A stretch of DNA of 14,810 nt, from NCBI GenBank assembly GCA_030613125.1, contig JAUWMO010000049.1, positions 1 through 14,810 on the forward strand, in the 5' to 3' direction. Position 1 is the first letter of the stretch; every line of letters begins with the position of its first letter. The translations under genes were made by a program, and so were the position numbers. Positions 7,570 to 14,810 of the stretch are shown piece after piece. The notes below the pieces were generated by a model, which was not told the DNA's origin, did no database searches, and saw nothing but the letters and a program-made list of their open reading frames with translations. Origin of the DNA: Bacteroidota bacterium (GTDB lineage Bacteria; Bacteroidota; Bacteroidia; Bacteroidales; VadinHA17).

Positions 7570-7815
7570 ATGGAAGAAATAAAAGATGTGATTTTGCAAT
7601 ACGTTATTGATGAGTACCTGGAAGATGATGATGATGAAATAACCTATGACACTCCTTTAATCTCGGGTGGTTATGTAGATTCCTTTTCCATGGTTTCTTT
7701 AAAAATGTTTCTGGAAAATAAATTCAAAATCAAATTACCGGATGATAAAGCAACGCCTGAAGCATTTGATTCGGTAAATAACATAGTGGCATTAGTAAAA
7801 GAGTTTACTGACTAG
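7570..7815 (+). CDS. Acyl carrier protein (stand-alone, non-AcpP type)
   Basis: This small acidic 81-residue protein has the carrier-protein fold pattern. Helix 1 is at the N-terminus, an acidic loop (DEYLEDDDDE) precedes TPLISGGYVDSFSMVSLKMFLE, and helix 2 starts at the attachment site. Ser38 in the VDSFS motif is the expected 4'-phosphopantetheine attachment residue; the usual FabD/FabF-type AcpP reads DSL(D). The DSF form is common in carrier proteins dedicated to ligases or special pathways. The end of the protein (AFDSVNNIVALVKEF) matches helix 4. The gene follows the acyl-CoA synthetase after 37 nt, so the two are very likely co-expressed. It is not next to fab genes. Its most likely job is to carry an acyl group made by the adjacent ligase and used by the adjacent PLP enzyme, which is inference. 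Confidence 0.85.
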   Translation: MEEIKDVILQYVIDEYLEDDDDEITYDTPLISGGYVDSFSMVSLKMFLENKFKIKLPDDKATPEAFDSVNNIVALVKEFTD

Positions 7816-7853
7816 GATTATTTCAAATTTATAATGATGCGTATTATCCTTAA

Positions 7854-8027
7854 GTACCGGAGGAAATCGAAAAACTGAAGAAGCGAAATGTTTTTTTAAC
7901 CAAAGGGAACAACCTCCTTTCTTTTAGTGCTAAGATAACCTCAGAACCGGATTTTCTTGAGGAGTTATTTCCTCGCTCTGGAAGTATGGAAAAACAAAAT
8001 TCGACTTTTCAGGCATCTTCAAATTAA
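7854..8027 (+). other. Open frame of 57 codons in the acp-to-oxoamine-synthase gap; possible gene remnant
   Basis: The 252-nt gap (7816-8067) holds an uninterrupted frame from just after a TAA at 7851 to a TAA at 8025. Its translation begins VPEEIEKLKKRNVFLTKGNN and looks protein-like (charged helix, then a hydrophobic strand, then DFLEELFP). There is no ATG, GTG or TTG at its beginning, and the only in-frame Met is near the end (7986). It could be the decayed tail of a gene, or an open frame by chance. I do not recognise it. Sequence after 8027 is almost pure A and T and probably holds the promoter of the next gene. Confidence 0.2.
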
Positions 8028-8067
8028 TTCAATAATATAATATTTAATAATATAAACTAACAGCACA

Positions 8068-9315
8068 ATGAGTTATAGCGAGAAAATCCAGAAAACCTAT
8101 CTTGACCAACTAAAACAAATCAGGAATGCAGGAATCTTTAAAGAAGAAAGGCTCATTCATTCAACCCAGGCTGCAGATATTGAAGTTGAATTCCCCTCAG
8201 GATCTTCACTTAAGAAGGTAATTAATATGTGTGCCAATAATTACCTTGGGCTTTCAAGTCATCCTGAGGTGATCAGTGCAGCACATGACGGCCTTGAATC
8301 AAGGGGGTATGGAATGTCCTCAGTCCGTTTTATTTGTGGCACACAGGATATCCACCGGGAACTCGAGAATAAAGTAACCGAATTCCTTGGCACCGAAGAT
8401 ACAATACTGTTTCCTTCATGTATGGACGCCAATGCAGGTGTTTTTGAAGCTGTTCTGACAGGAGAGGACATCATGATATCCGACCGGCTGGTCCATGCTT
8501 CCATTATTGATGGTATGAGGCTATGCAATGCCCAGCACGATACCTTCAAACATTCAAATATGGAACATCTTGAAAGTAAGTTACAGCTACATTCTGACAA
8601 GCGTATTAAAATGGTTATTACTGATGGAGTATTTTCCATGGACGGAGATACCGCCAAACTTGATGAGATGGTTGAGATATGTGAAAAATATGATGCTTTA
8701 TTGTTCGTAGATGATTCTCATGCCAGTGGATTTATTGGCAAAACAGGAAGGGGAACACATGAAAAGTATGGTGTATTGGGAAAAATTGATATAATTACCA
8801 CTACTTTTGGTAAAGCTCTTGGAGGGGCTTCAGGGGGTTGTGTGTCAGGAAGAAAAGAACTGGTTGAAATGTGCAGGCAAAAAGCCCGGCCTTACCTCTT
8901 CTCAAATACCATTGCCCCTGTGGTTGTTTCAGGGGTTTTGAAGGTTTTGGATATACTTTCGGAAAGTACTGACCGTCGTGATAAACTTGAAACAAATACA
9001 AACTATTGGCGAAAAGGTCTTACTGATGCCGGCTTCATATTGAAAGAAGGAGACAGTCCAATTGTGCCGGTAATGTTTTTCAATGCGAAATTATCACAGG
9101 ATTTTTCAAAAGACCTGTATAATGAAGGGATCTATGCTATAGGGTTTTTCTTCCCAGTAGTAGCGAATGGACAGGCCAGGATCCGGACACAGATATCAGC
9201 CGGTCATGAAATCCATCACCTGGATAAGGCCCTGAAAGCTTTTTTAAAAGTGGGTAAAAAATATGGTATCCTGGGCCTGACAAAACAGGAGATCATAGCA
9301 AAATATGGATTGTAG
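8068..9315 (+). CDS. Divergent KBL-like alpha-oxoamine synthase (second copy)
   Basis: This PLP-dependent enzyme condenses, or cleaves in reverse, an amino acid and an acyl thioester. It is 415 residues and clearly paralogous to the KBL at 4402. All catalytic groups are kept: Lys249 in TFGKALGGASGG, His143 in LVHASIIDG, and DDSHASGF at 215-222. It differs where substrate choice is expected. NHAS becomes VHAS, YSSAFDANGG becomes FPSCMDANAG, and CKASRYRYRNN becomes CNAQHDTFKHSN, which is closer to the F-x-H-N/S pattern of general oxoamine synthases (BioF, SPT, ALAS). There is an insertion near residues 42-50 and a C-terminal tail (LTKQEIIAKYGL). It follows the ACP gene after 252 nt. It may be a second KBL, or an enzyme using another acyl donor such as acyl-ACP. 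Automatic annotation would probably call it KBL. Confidence 0.85.
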   Translation: MSYSEKIQKTYLDQLKQIRNAGIFKEERLIHSTQAADIEVEFPSGSSLKKVINMCANNYLGLSSHPEVISAAHDGLESRGYGMSSVRFICGTQDIHRELENKVTEFLGTEDTILFPSCMDANAGVFEAVLTGEDIMISDRLVHASIIDGMRLCNAQHDTFKHSNMEHLESKLQLHSDKRIKMVITDGVFSMDGDTAKLDEMVEICEKYDALLFVDDSHASGFIGKTGRGTHEKYGVLGKIDIITTTFGKALGGASGGCVSGRKELVEMCRQKARPYLFSNTIAPVVVSGVLKVLDILSESTDRRDKLETNTNYWRKGLTDAGFILKEGDSPIVPVMFFNAKLSQDFSKDLYNEGIYAIGFFFPVVANGQARIRTQISAGHEIHHLDKALKAFLKVGKKYGILGLTKQEIIAKYGL

Positions 9316-9360
9316 ATAAATAATGGTCATATGATAGTCAAAAAACACGAGAGCACAGCC

Positions 9361-9429
9361 CGAGTATTTGACGTGAGCGTTAGCGAGCATATGACAGTAA
9401 ACAAAGTGAGCATTTGACACCAGCGTAAA
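9361..9429. repeat. Three imperfect tandem 23-nt units in a convergent gap
   Basis: Units begin at 9361, 9384 and 9407, exactly 23 nt apart. Each starts with (C/T)GAG(T/C)AT(T/A)TGAC followed by about 11 less conserved bases. A related fragment (GGTCATATGATAGTC) occurs at 9325-9339, out of register. The gap lies between the stop codons of the KBL-like gene and nrdJ. No strong hairpin with a T-run is visible, so termination is not obvious. Confidence 0.55.
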
Positions 9430-9435
9430 CAAATT

Positions 9436-12051
9436 TTATCCACACTTTGAATGCCCGCATTCGGTACAAATAAGGCAACCTTCCTGATATATTAATGTAT
9501 CTGAACCACATTGTTCACATTTTTGGCCAGGTGATGCTTTTGTGCCATCAGGAATGAATTTTTTAAGTGCACGTTCAACTCCGTTTTTCCAGGAGTTGAT
9601 ACTTTCACTATCAAGCTGCAATTTTGAAACCAGATCTACAACATTTTTCAGTGGCATTCCATGGCGAAGGATCCCTGATATCAGCTTGGCATAATTCCAG
9701 AATTCCTTCCTAAACATATGAGAAAGTCCGCCAACAGTATTCAGATAGCCGAATTTATCTGTATATTGAAAATCATACCTGGTTTTTCCCTTCTCATCTT
9801 TGATTTTTATGATTTCCCCTTTTGTAATTGATTTTGGAACAGTCAGAACGTCTTCATCTACCCTTCCTGTGAATATCTCATAAGGTCTGCCATTCAGTAT
9901 CCCCACAATTGCGATCCACTTTTCATTATTATTCTGAAACCTGACAACCTCTGCATCTAATATTCTGGGTCGTTTTGGAGAGTGAAACTCTGCTTTTTGT
10001 TCTTCCTTTTTATCAGCGGCTACAAGAACCCCGCTTCTTGAACCATCACGGTATACAGTTGTTCCTTTGCATCCGTTGTGCCAGGCCTGAACAAATAAAT
10101 GTCCCACAAGGTCCTCGGATGCATCATTTGGTAAATTAACTGTAACACTTATTGAATGATCAACCCACTTTTGGATGGCTCCCTGCATTTTTATTTTTGA
10201 TACCCAATCCACATTATTTGAAGTTGCCTGGTAATATGGAGACTTTTTTACTACTTTCTGAACATCTTTATCATTATACTGCATGACCTCATCAACATTG
10301 TATCCATTTATTTCAAGCCAGGACTTAAACTTATGATGAAATACATTATATTCTTCCCATGTATCGCCAACTTCATCAACAAAACTTACATTAACATCAG
10401 CATCATTGGGATTCACTTTTCTTCTCCGTTTGTAAACAGGAAGGAAAACCGGTTCAATTCCTGATGTGGTTTGCGTCATAAGGCTTGTGGTTCCGGTAGG
10501 AGCAATTGTTAACAAGGCGATGTTTCTTCTCCCTTTTTTCATCATATCCTTGTACAATGCCTCATCTGCTTTTTTCAGGCGTTGAATAAAGGGATTGTTT
10601 TTTTCACGTTGACCGTCACAAATAGGGAATGCTCCCCTTTCTCCGGCAAGATGAACTGAAGAACGGTATGCTTCCAGTGCCAATGTTTTGTGGACCTCAA
10701 TGGAAAAATCAATTGCATTTTCGCTGCCATACTGCAATCCCAGACCTGCCAGCATATCGCCTTCGGCAGTTATACCTATCCCTGTTCTCCTGCCTTCCTC
10801 GGCTTTTATCCTGATATTTTCCCAGAGTTTGCGTTCTACTCTCTTTATCTCATCTTCCTCGGGATCTTTTTTTATTTTCTCCAAGATTGCATCAATTTTT
10901 TCCAGCTCCAAATCAATAATATCATCCATAATCCTTTGCGCATAACCTATATGATCTCTGAACAGGTTAAAATCAAATTTTGCTTTCTTCGTGAAAGGAT
11001 CCTTAACATAGCTATATAAATTAATTGCAAGAAGTCTGCAGCTATCATATGGACATAACGGAATTTCACCACATGGATTTGTAGACACGGTACGGTAGCC
11101 CAGATCAGCATAACAGTCAGCCACAGATTCATTGGTTACAGTATCCCAAAACAGGATTCCCGGTTCTGCTGATTTCCAGGCATTATGTACGATCTTATCC
11201 CATAATTTTCTTGCTTTTATCTTCTTTTTCACCAATGGTGTATCAGAATCTACCGGAAACTGCTGCGTATACTTTTTATCATGAACGACTGCTTCCATAA
11301 ACTCATTATCGACCTTGACTGATACATTTGCTCCTGTAACCTTGCCTAGTTTCATTTTTGCATCAATAAAGACCTCTGCATCGGGATGTTTTACTGATAT
11401 AGTTAACATTAAAGCTCCCCGACGGCCATCCTGGGCAACCTCTCTGGTTGAATTAGAGAACCTCTCCATAAATGGCACCACACCCGTTGAAGTCAGGGCA
11501 CTATTCAGAACAGGACTTCCGGCTGGACGAATATGAGTCAGATCATGACCAACCCCGCCTCTTCTTTTCATTAACTGAACCTGTTCCTGATCAGTTTTCA
11601 TAATGGCACCATAAGAATCGGAGGCACCTTCATTGCCCACAACAAAACAATTTGAAAGAGAAGCTATTTGATATTTATTTCCAATCCCTGTCATTGGTCC
11701 TCCCTGGGGAATAATATATTTAAACCCCTTCAACAAATCAAATATTTCCTGTTCAGATAGCGGATTCGTATAATTTTTTTCAATTCGCGCAATTTCTGAT
11801 GCCAACCGATGGTGCATATCATCCGGTGTGCTTTCATACAAATTCCCTTGTGAATCTTTAAGTGCATACTTATTAGCCCACACTTTGGCTGCCAGTTCAT
11901 CCCCATTAAAATATTCTTCTGATGCTTTAAAAGCCTCTTCGAAAGAATATTTTTTTTGTTCTTCCGCGTGTGTTTGTAAATTGATTTTACCCTCTTGCGG
12001 GCTTGTGCCTTTTAGATCAATGGATTTTTGTTGAGCGAGTAAATCATTCAT
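9436..12051 (-). CDS. nrdJ: Adenosylcobalamin-dependent (class II) ribonucleotide reductase
   Basis: This 871-residue enzyme reduces ribonucleotides to deoxyribonucleotides using a cobalamin-derived thiyl radical. It needs neither oxygen nor a separate radical subunit. The catalytic loop is STNPCGEIPLC, with Asn325, the thiyl-radical Cys327 and Glu329. The redox pair is Cys135 (SNCFVVG) and Cys338 (SCRLL), spaced as in the Thermotoga enzyme. RRGGVGHDLTHIRP (163-176) and APTGTTSLM (517-525) are conserved barrel motifs. After residue 840 a cysteine-rich tail carries C-x2-C pairs (845/848, 859/862) plus Cys865 and Cys870, a zinc-ribbon and reducing tail typical of this family. No N-terminal ATP-cone is obvious. 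The start has AGGAG 9 nt upstream. No nrdA/B/D/G or nrdR neighbour is in the window. A 373-nt leader precedes it. Confidence 0.95.
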   Translation of the reverse strand: MNDLLAQQKSIDLKGTSPQEGKINLQTHAEEQKKYSFEEAFKASEEYFNGDELAAKVWANKYALKDSQGNLYESTPDDMHHRLASEIARIEKNYTNPLSEQEIFDLLKGFKYIIPQGGPMTGIGNKYQIASLSNCFVVGNEGASDSYGAIMKTDQEQVQLMKRRGGVGHDLTHIRPAGSPVLNSALTSTGVVPFMERFSNSTREVAQDGRRGALMLTISVKHPDAEVFIDAKMKLGKVTGANVSVKVDNEFMEAVVHDKKYTQQFPVDSDTPLVKKKIKARKLWDKIVHNAWKSAEPGILFWDTVTNESVADCYADLGYRTVSTNPCGEIPLCPYDSCRLLAINLYSYVKDPFTKKAKFDFNLFRDHIGYAQRIMDDIIDLELEKIDAILEKIKKDPEEDEIKRVERKLWENIRIKAEEGRRTGIGITAEGDMLAGLGLQYGSENAIDFSIEVHKTLALEAYRSSVHLAGERGAFPICDGQREKNNPFIQRLKKADEALYKDMMKKGRRNIALLTIAPTGTTSLMTQTTSGIEPVFLPVYKRRRKVNPNDADVNVSFVDEVGDTWEEYNVFHHKFKSWLEINGYNVDEVMQYNDKDVQKVVKKSPYYQATSNNVDWVSKIKMQGAIQKWVDHSISVTVNLPNDASEDLVGHLFVQAWHNGCKGTTVYRDGSRSGVLVAADKKEEQKAEFHSPKRPRILDAEVVRFQNNNEKWIAIVGILNGRPYEIFTGRVDEDVLTVPKSITKGEIIKIKDEKGKTRYDFQYTDKFGYLNTVGGLSHMFRKEFWNYAKLISGILRHGMPLKNVVDLVSKLQLDSESINSWKNGVERALKKFIPDGTKASPGQKCEQCGSDTLIYQEGCLICTECGHSKCG

Positions 12052-12424
12052 ATGCCTGAACTCCTAAAGCATTGTAAACATGAAAAATAAAAAATCAGAG
12101 ATTGTAATCAGTCCGGTCTGCAATTTATGAATTGAAAAATAACTGGACAATATGAATGAATCCATAATTATTAACATTTCTTTGAAGTTATTAACGACGA
12201 CCTGTAATACTTTGCAATTGTGCACATTCAAGACCTCTTGCTGAGAAAACCTGTAAAGAAATTTGTTAATTTATTGCTGCTGTTTGAATTCAGAATCTAA
12301 AGTTGAATTATATGCTAATTAGTTATGAAAAAAAGAGGCCTAAGCCTCCTTTCTTTTTCGTTCACTCTTTTAGCAGTTATTTTATAAATCTCTTCTTTCT
12401 ATCAGGTTATTATTTGGCTTTACA
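12052..12424. other. Non-coding region upstream of nrdJ and downstream of the receptor gene
   Basis: This 373-nt AT-rich stretch has no convincing gene on either strand. It holds the terminator of the receptor gene (12328-12352) and a direct repeat of TTATTAAC at 12168-12175 and 12188-12195. The two copies are 20 nt apart, about two helical turns, and lie 117-144 nt upstream of the nrdJ start. That arrangement would suit a regulator binding one face of the DNA. I saw neither a clear NrdR-box pair nor a recognisable cobalamin riboswitch core, although the leader is long enough for one. No exact TAnnTTTG promoter word was found for nrdJ. Confidence 0.45.
12328..12352 (-). terminator. Hairpin terminator after the TonB-dependent receptor gene
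   Basis: On the minus strand GGAGGC, loop TTAG and GCCTCT form a GC-rich stem, extended by flanking A/T pairs with one mismatch (arms 12331-12339 and 12344-12352). It ends in a run of seven T (12328-12334 read in reverse). It is 73 nt after the receptor stop. The plus-strand side is also T-rich, so it may work in both directions. Confidence 0.8.
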
Positions 12425-14810
12425 CTAAAAAATATACCGTACTCCAAATTGAGCTTGCCACCTTGAGCTTCTCATTCCTCCGTCATCTATATCCCAGGGA
12501 GCATCATTATCAGGCCTGGAGAAAGAGAATTCAGGAGTTGTTTCATCTGCCTGAAAGCCTTCAAACCTGATGAGCCGAACGTTTTCATAATAATTGGCAT
12601 AATATATCCGGCCCCATTTTGGATTCAGCAAATTGCCAAGGTTGAAAATGTCAAAAGTAAGTTGTAAAGTATGCCTTCTGTCTCCAAAATTTGTAAAAAT
12701 ATCCTGGATTATTTTAAGGTCAAAAATGTTTTCGAAAGGCAGCCGTGCACCATTCCTTTCGGCATACTCACCCCTATGTTTACTCAAATAACGATCCTGC
12801 TCGATATATGCATCCAGCTCAGCCCATTGCTGGCTTGCTGTAGCTGCATCAGCAAAAATGATCTCACTCTGTGATGCAGGGATATAAATCAGATCCATAT
12901 CTTTGCTGTTCTCATTTGTCATCCTGTTACCATTATGATACAAGTATGAAAATCTCTTCCCTGATTGTCCATTATAAAATAAGGAAATGGTAGTTGCAGC
13001 ATGATTCAGGTATTCAATCCTGTAGGAAGCATATCCTAAAATACGCGATCCCAGATTAAAATCAGAAATAGTCTGACCTACATAGTTCCTGCCAGTTGCG
13101 TTTTCCATATATCTCCACTGGGAAGAATTTTGAGAAGAAGTTCCGTCAAAAACAGTAGTAGCGCCCCCGTATGTATAAGCTAAACTACCAGTAAACCCAT
13201 TATCAAATGGCTTTTGTAATTGAATAGTCAAATTATATGTATATCCCTTATTAGTGTTACTACCTATCATGATATATCCATAAGTGTCATCAACTTCGTC
13301 TCTACGGTTATAAATAGGCCTGTTATCCGGTGTGCCGGTCAGACTCTGTGTTGAGGGTTTAATGTTATAATTATGGTACAAAACATTATTCAGTGTCTTA
13401 GTATAAAGTCCCTCAAAAGTAGCTATCAGTCCCCATGGTAACTTTTGGTCAACAGCCAGGGATGTACGCCATACCTGTGGGTATTTAAAGTCTTTTACAA
13501 AAAGGTTCATATCTCCTGAGGGAACATCTTTTGCAGTGGGGTCAAAATCGGTTGAAACATACTGGTTATCCCACTCATGACGGAATGGAACATCACCTGC
13601 AAATACGTTCCCAACCATCAAACCATTGTTACTATAGCTTGCTCCAGGCCACACAAAAGGTATCCTGCTCGTAAAAATTCCTGTCCCACCTCGAACCTGG
13701 GTTATTTTATCTCCGCTAACATCCCAGTTGAATCCAATTCTGGGTGAAAACATAAACTGTGGTGATGGCATTTGACCTGCCATAACCCCTTCCATGCTAT
13801 AGCCATAACTTTCTATCCTGGTAATTGTTGAATCGTTGAAATAGGTATCTTCAGTAAGCTCTGTTGTGAACATGGGAATATCTATTCTTAAACCAAAAGA
13901 AAGTTTGAATTTATCAGACATCTGGAATTCATCCTGAGCATAGAACCCAAGTTGCATGGCATTAAAGTCAGCAGCTGCTTTTGATCCGTCACCTGTCACA
14001 TCATCAACAACTGAATAGCTCCTGAAATAATCGTAAGCATTAGCATCAGTAAGGAATTCATTCACGTTGTTAAATTTATATACGCCAAAATTCTGTCTGA
14101 CAAAAAGATTATAAATTTTGTAGAATTCGTTATGGGTCCCAATGGTGATTGTATGTTTTCCTTTGTTGATCTGAAAATTATCGGTTATGGTCAGGATGTT
14201 CTGATCGAGCTTATTGGCAGTAGAATACTCTTCGCTACCAAATTCAATATCACCGCCACCATCATCAATATAGACCTTCGGAAAATTACCGCCCATAGGA
14301 TCTCTGTCATCACGGACCATGGTATAACCAACAATCAGTTTATTGGAGAATTTACCACCGAAATTACTTTTTAATTCAAGAGCAGTAGAATTTGTAATAG
14401 ACGGGAAATTAATACCTCCGTTTTCAAATCGTAGGCGGCTGCTTGATGAACGGGATGGGGACAATGATACACCCTTGGTATATTGATGTCGGAACATAAA
14501 CTTGTGATTCCTATTAATATTATAATCCAGTTTTATTAAAAATTTATCACTCTTCAACGATCTGATCACGTTTTCATATGCTCCCGGATCATACCCGTAA
14601 CTATTTAATTTACTGATAAGAAGATTCAGCGAATCTCTGGTTACATTTCCATTATACTCTGCAAAATCAAAAGGCTGAGGAGTTTCTTCACGCTGAAATT
14701 CACCGTTAATAAAAAAGAAAAGTTTGTTTTTAATAATTGGACCTCCCAGCCTGAACCCGTATGTGTTTGCACTAAATTTGGCAAGTTTTGTTTTTGCAAT
14801 AGTCTCATCA
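12425..14810 (-). CDS. Oar-like TonB-dependent outer-membrane receptor (partial, N-terminus outside)
   Basis: The frame is open to the window edge, so 794 C-terminal residues are visible and the start (signal peptide, any carboxypeptidase-regulatory-like domain, most of the plug) lies beyond 14810. A GTG at 14569 is not the true start, because 80 more coherent residues precede it. These include the family hallmark GGPIIKNKLFFFINGE at visible residues 22-37, found in Oar/carboxypeptidase-regulatory-like TonB receptors. The rest is a long series of amphipathic strands with aromatic girdles, such as FRHQYTKG, LGFYAQDEFQMSDKFKLSFGLRID and SLAYTYGG. It ends in VRYIF, with the C-terminal Phe required for barrel assembly. 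The protein would sit in the outer membrane and import or bind a large ligand with energy from TonB. The substrate is unknown; no SusD or lipoprotein partner lies downstream, which argues against a classical SusC. Confidence 0.9.
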   Translation of the reverse strand, partial: DETIAKTKLAKFSANTYGFRLGGPIIKNKLFFFINGEFQREETPQPFDFAEYNGNVTRDSLNLLISKLNSYGYDPGAYENVIRSLKSDKFLIKLDYNINRNHKFMFRHQYTKGVSLSPSRSSSSRLRFENGGINFPSITNSTALELKSNFGGKFSNKLIVGYTMVRDDRDPMGGNFPKVYIDDGGGDIEFGSEEYSTANKLDQNILTITDNFQINKGKHTITIGTHNEFYKIYNLFVRQNFGVYKFNNVNEFLTDANAYDYFRSYSVVDDVTGDGSKAAADFNAMQLGFYAQDEFQMSDKFKLSFGLRIDIPMFTTELTEDTYFNDSTITRIESYGYSMEGVMAGQMPSPQFMFSPRIGFNWDVSGDKITQVRGGTGIFTSRIPFVWPGASYSNNGLMVGNVFAGDVPFRHEWDNQYVSTDFDPTAKDVPSGDMNLFVKDFKYPQVWRTSLAVDQKLPWGLIATFEGLYTKTLNNVLYHNYNIKPSTQSLTGTPDNRPIYNRRDEVDDTYGYIMIGSNTNKGYTYNLTIQLQKPFDNGFTGSLAYTYGGATTVFDGTSSQNSSQWRYMENATGRNYVGQTISDFNLGSRILGYASYRIEYLNHAATTISLFYNGQSGKRFSYLYHNGNRMTNENSKDMDLIYIPASQSEIIFADAATASQQWAELDAYIEQDRYLSKHRGEYAERNGARLPFENIFDLKIIQDIFTNFGDRRHTLQLTFDIFNLGNLLNPKWGRIYYANYYENVRLIRFEGFQADETTPEFSFSRPDNDAPWDIDDGGMRSSRWQAQFGVRYIF

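Noticed and set aside
8259..8657. 132-codon minus-strand frame inside the second oxoamine synthase
   Set aside because: A similar antisense frame occurs inside the first kbl copy, as expected from a conserved coding strand. It is a shadow.
8068..9315. Long-chain serine palmitoyltransferase for sphingolipids
   Set aside because: The protein is much closer to KBL than to the Bacteroidota SPT I recall (which has a TFSKSLASLGG-type lysine motif), and the neighbouring ligase looks acetate-specific.
9361..9429. CRISPR array
   Set aside because: Units are imperfect, contiguous and only 23 nt with no distinct spacers, and no cas genes are nearby.

Overview
The window is a chromosomal stretch of an AT-rich Bacteroidota genome, probably an anaerobic or microaerophilic member of Bacteroidales/Marinilabiliales. 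This rests on four things: an Oar-like TonB-dependent receptor whose barrel ends in Phe; a Bacteroidota-type -7 promoter word (TAnnTTTG) just upstream of gltX; mostly SD-poor translation starts; and a B12-dependent class II ribonucleotide reductase. The lineage below phylum is inference.

Layout. 1-402 (+) is the 3' end of an unrecognised beta-rich protein. 465-517 is a long imperfect inverted repeat. 627-1076 (+) is an Hsp20 small heat-shock protein followed by a clear hairpin terminator. 1212-1508 (+) is a GYD-domain protein. 1649-3175 (-) is glutamyl-tRNA synthetase (gltX). 3360-9315 (+) is a metabolic block: tdh, kbl, an AcsA-like AMP-forming acyl-CoA synthetase, a small acyl carrier protein, and a second, divergent alpha-oxoamine synthase related to KBL. 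A convergent gap with a 23-nt periodic repeat follows. 9436-12051 (-) is nrdJ. After a 373-nt gap containing a terminator, 12425 to beyond 14810 (-) is a TonB-dependent receptor that runs off the window.

How the genes work together. Tdh and Kbl form the classical two-step threonine breakdown (threonine to 2-amino-3-ketobutyrate, then to glycine and acetyl-CoA) and are 7 nt apart, so almost certainly one operon. The three genes after them do not belong to the textbook pathway: an acetate-type adenylating enzyme, a carrier protein with an intact phosphopantetheine serine, and another PLP-dependent C-acyltransferase. Together they look like an acyl-activation, carrier and condensation module. 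This is the part most worth a second look. The remaining genes are ordinary housekeeping, stress and envelope functions. No tRNA, rRNA, CRISPR array, transposase or prophage gene was found.
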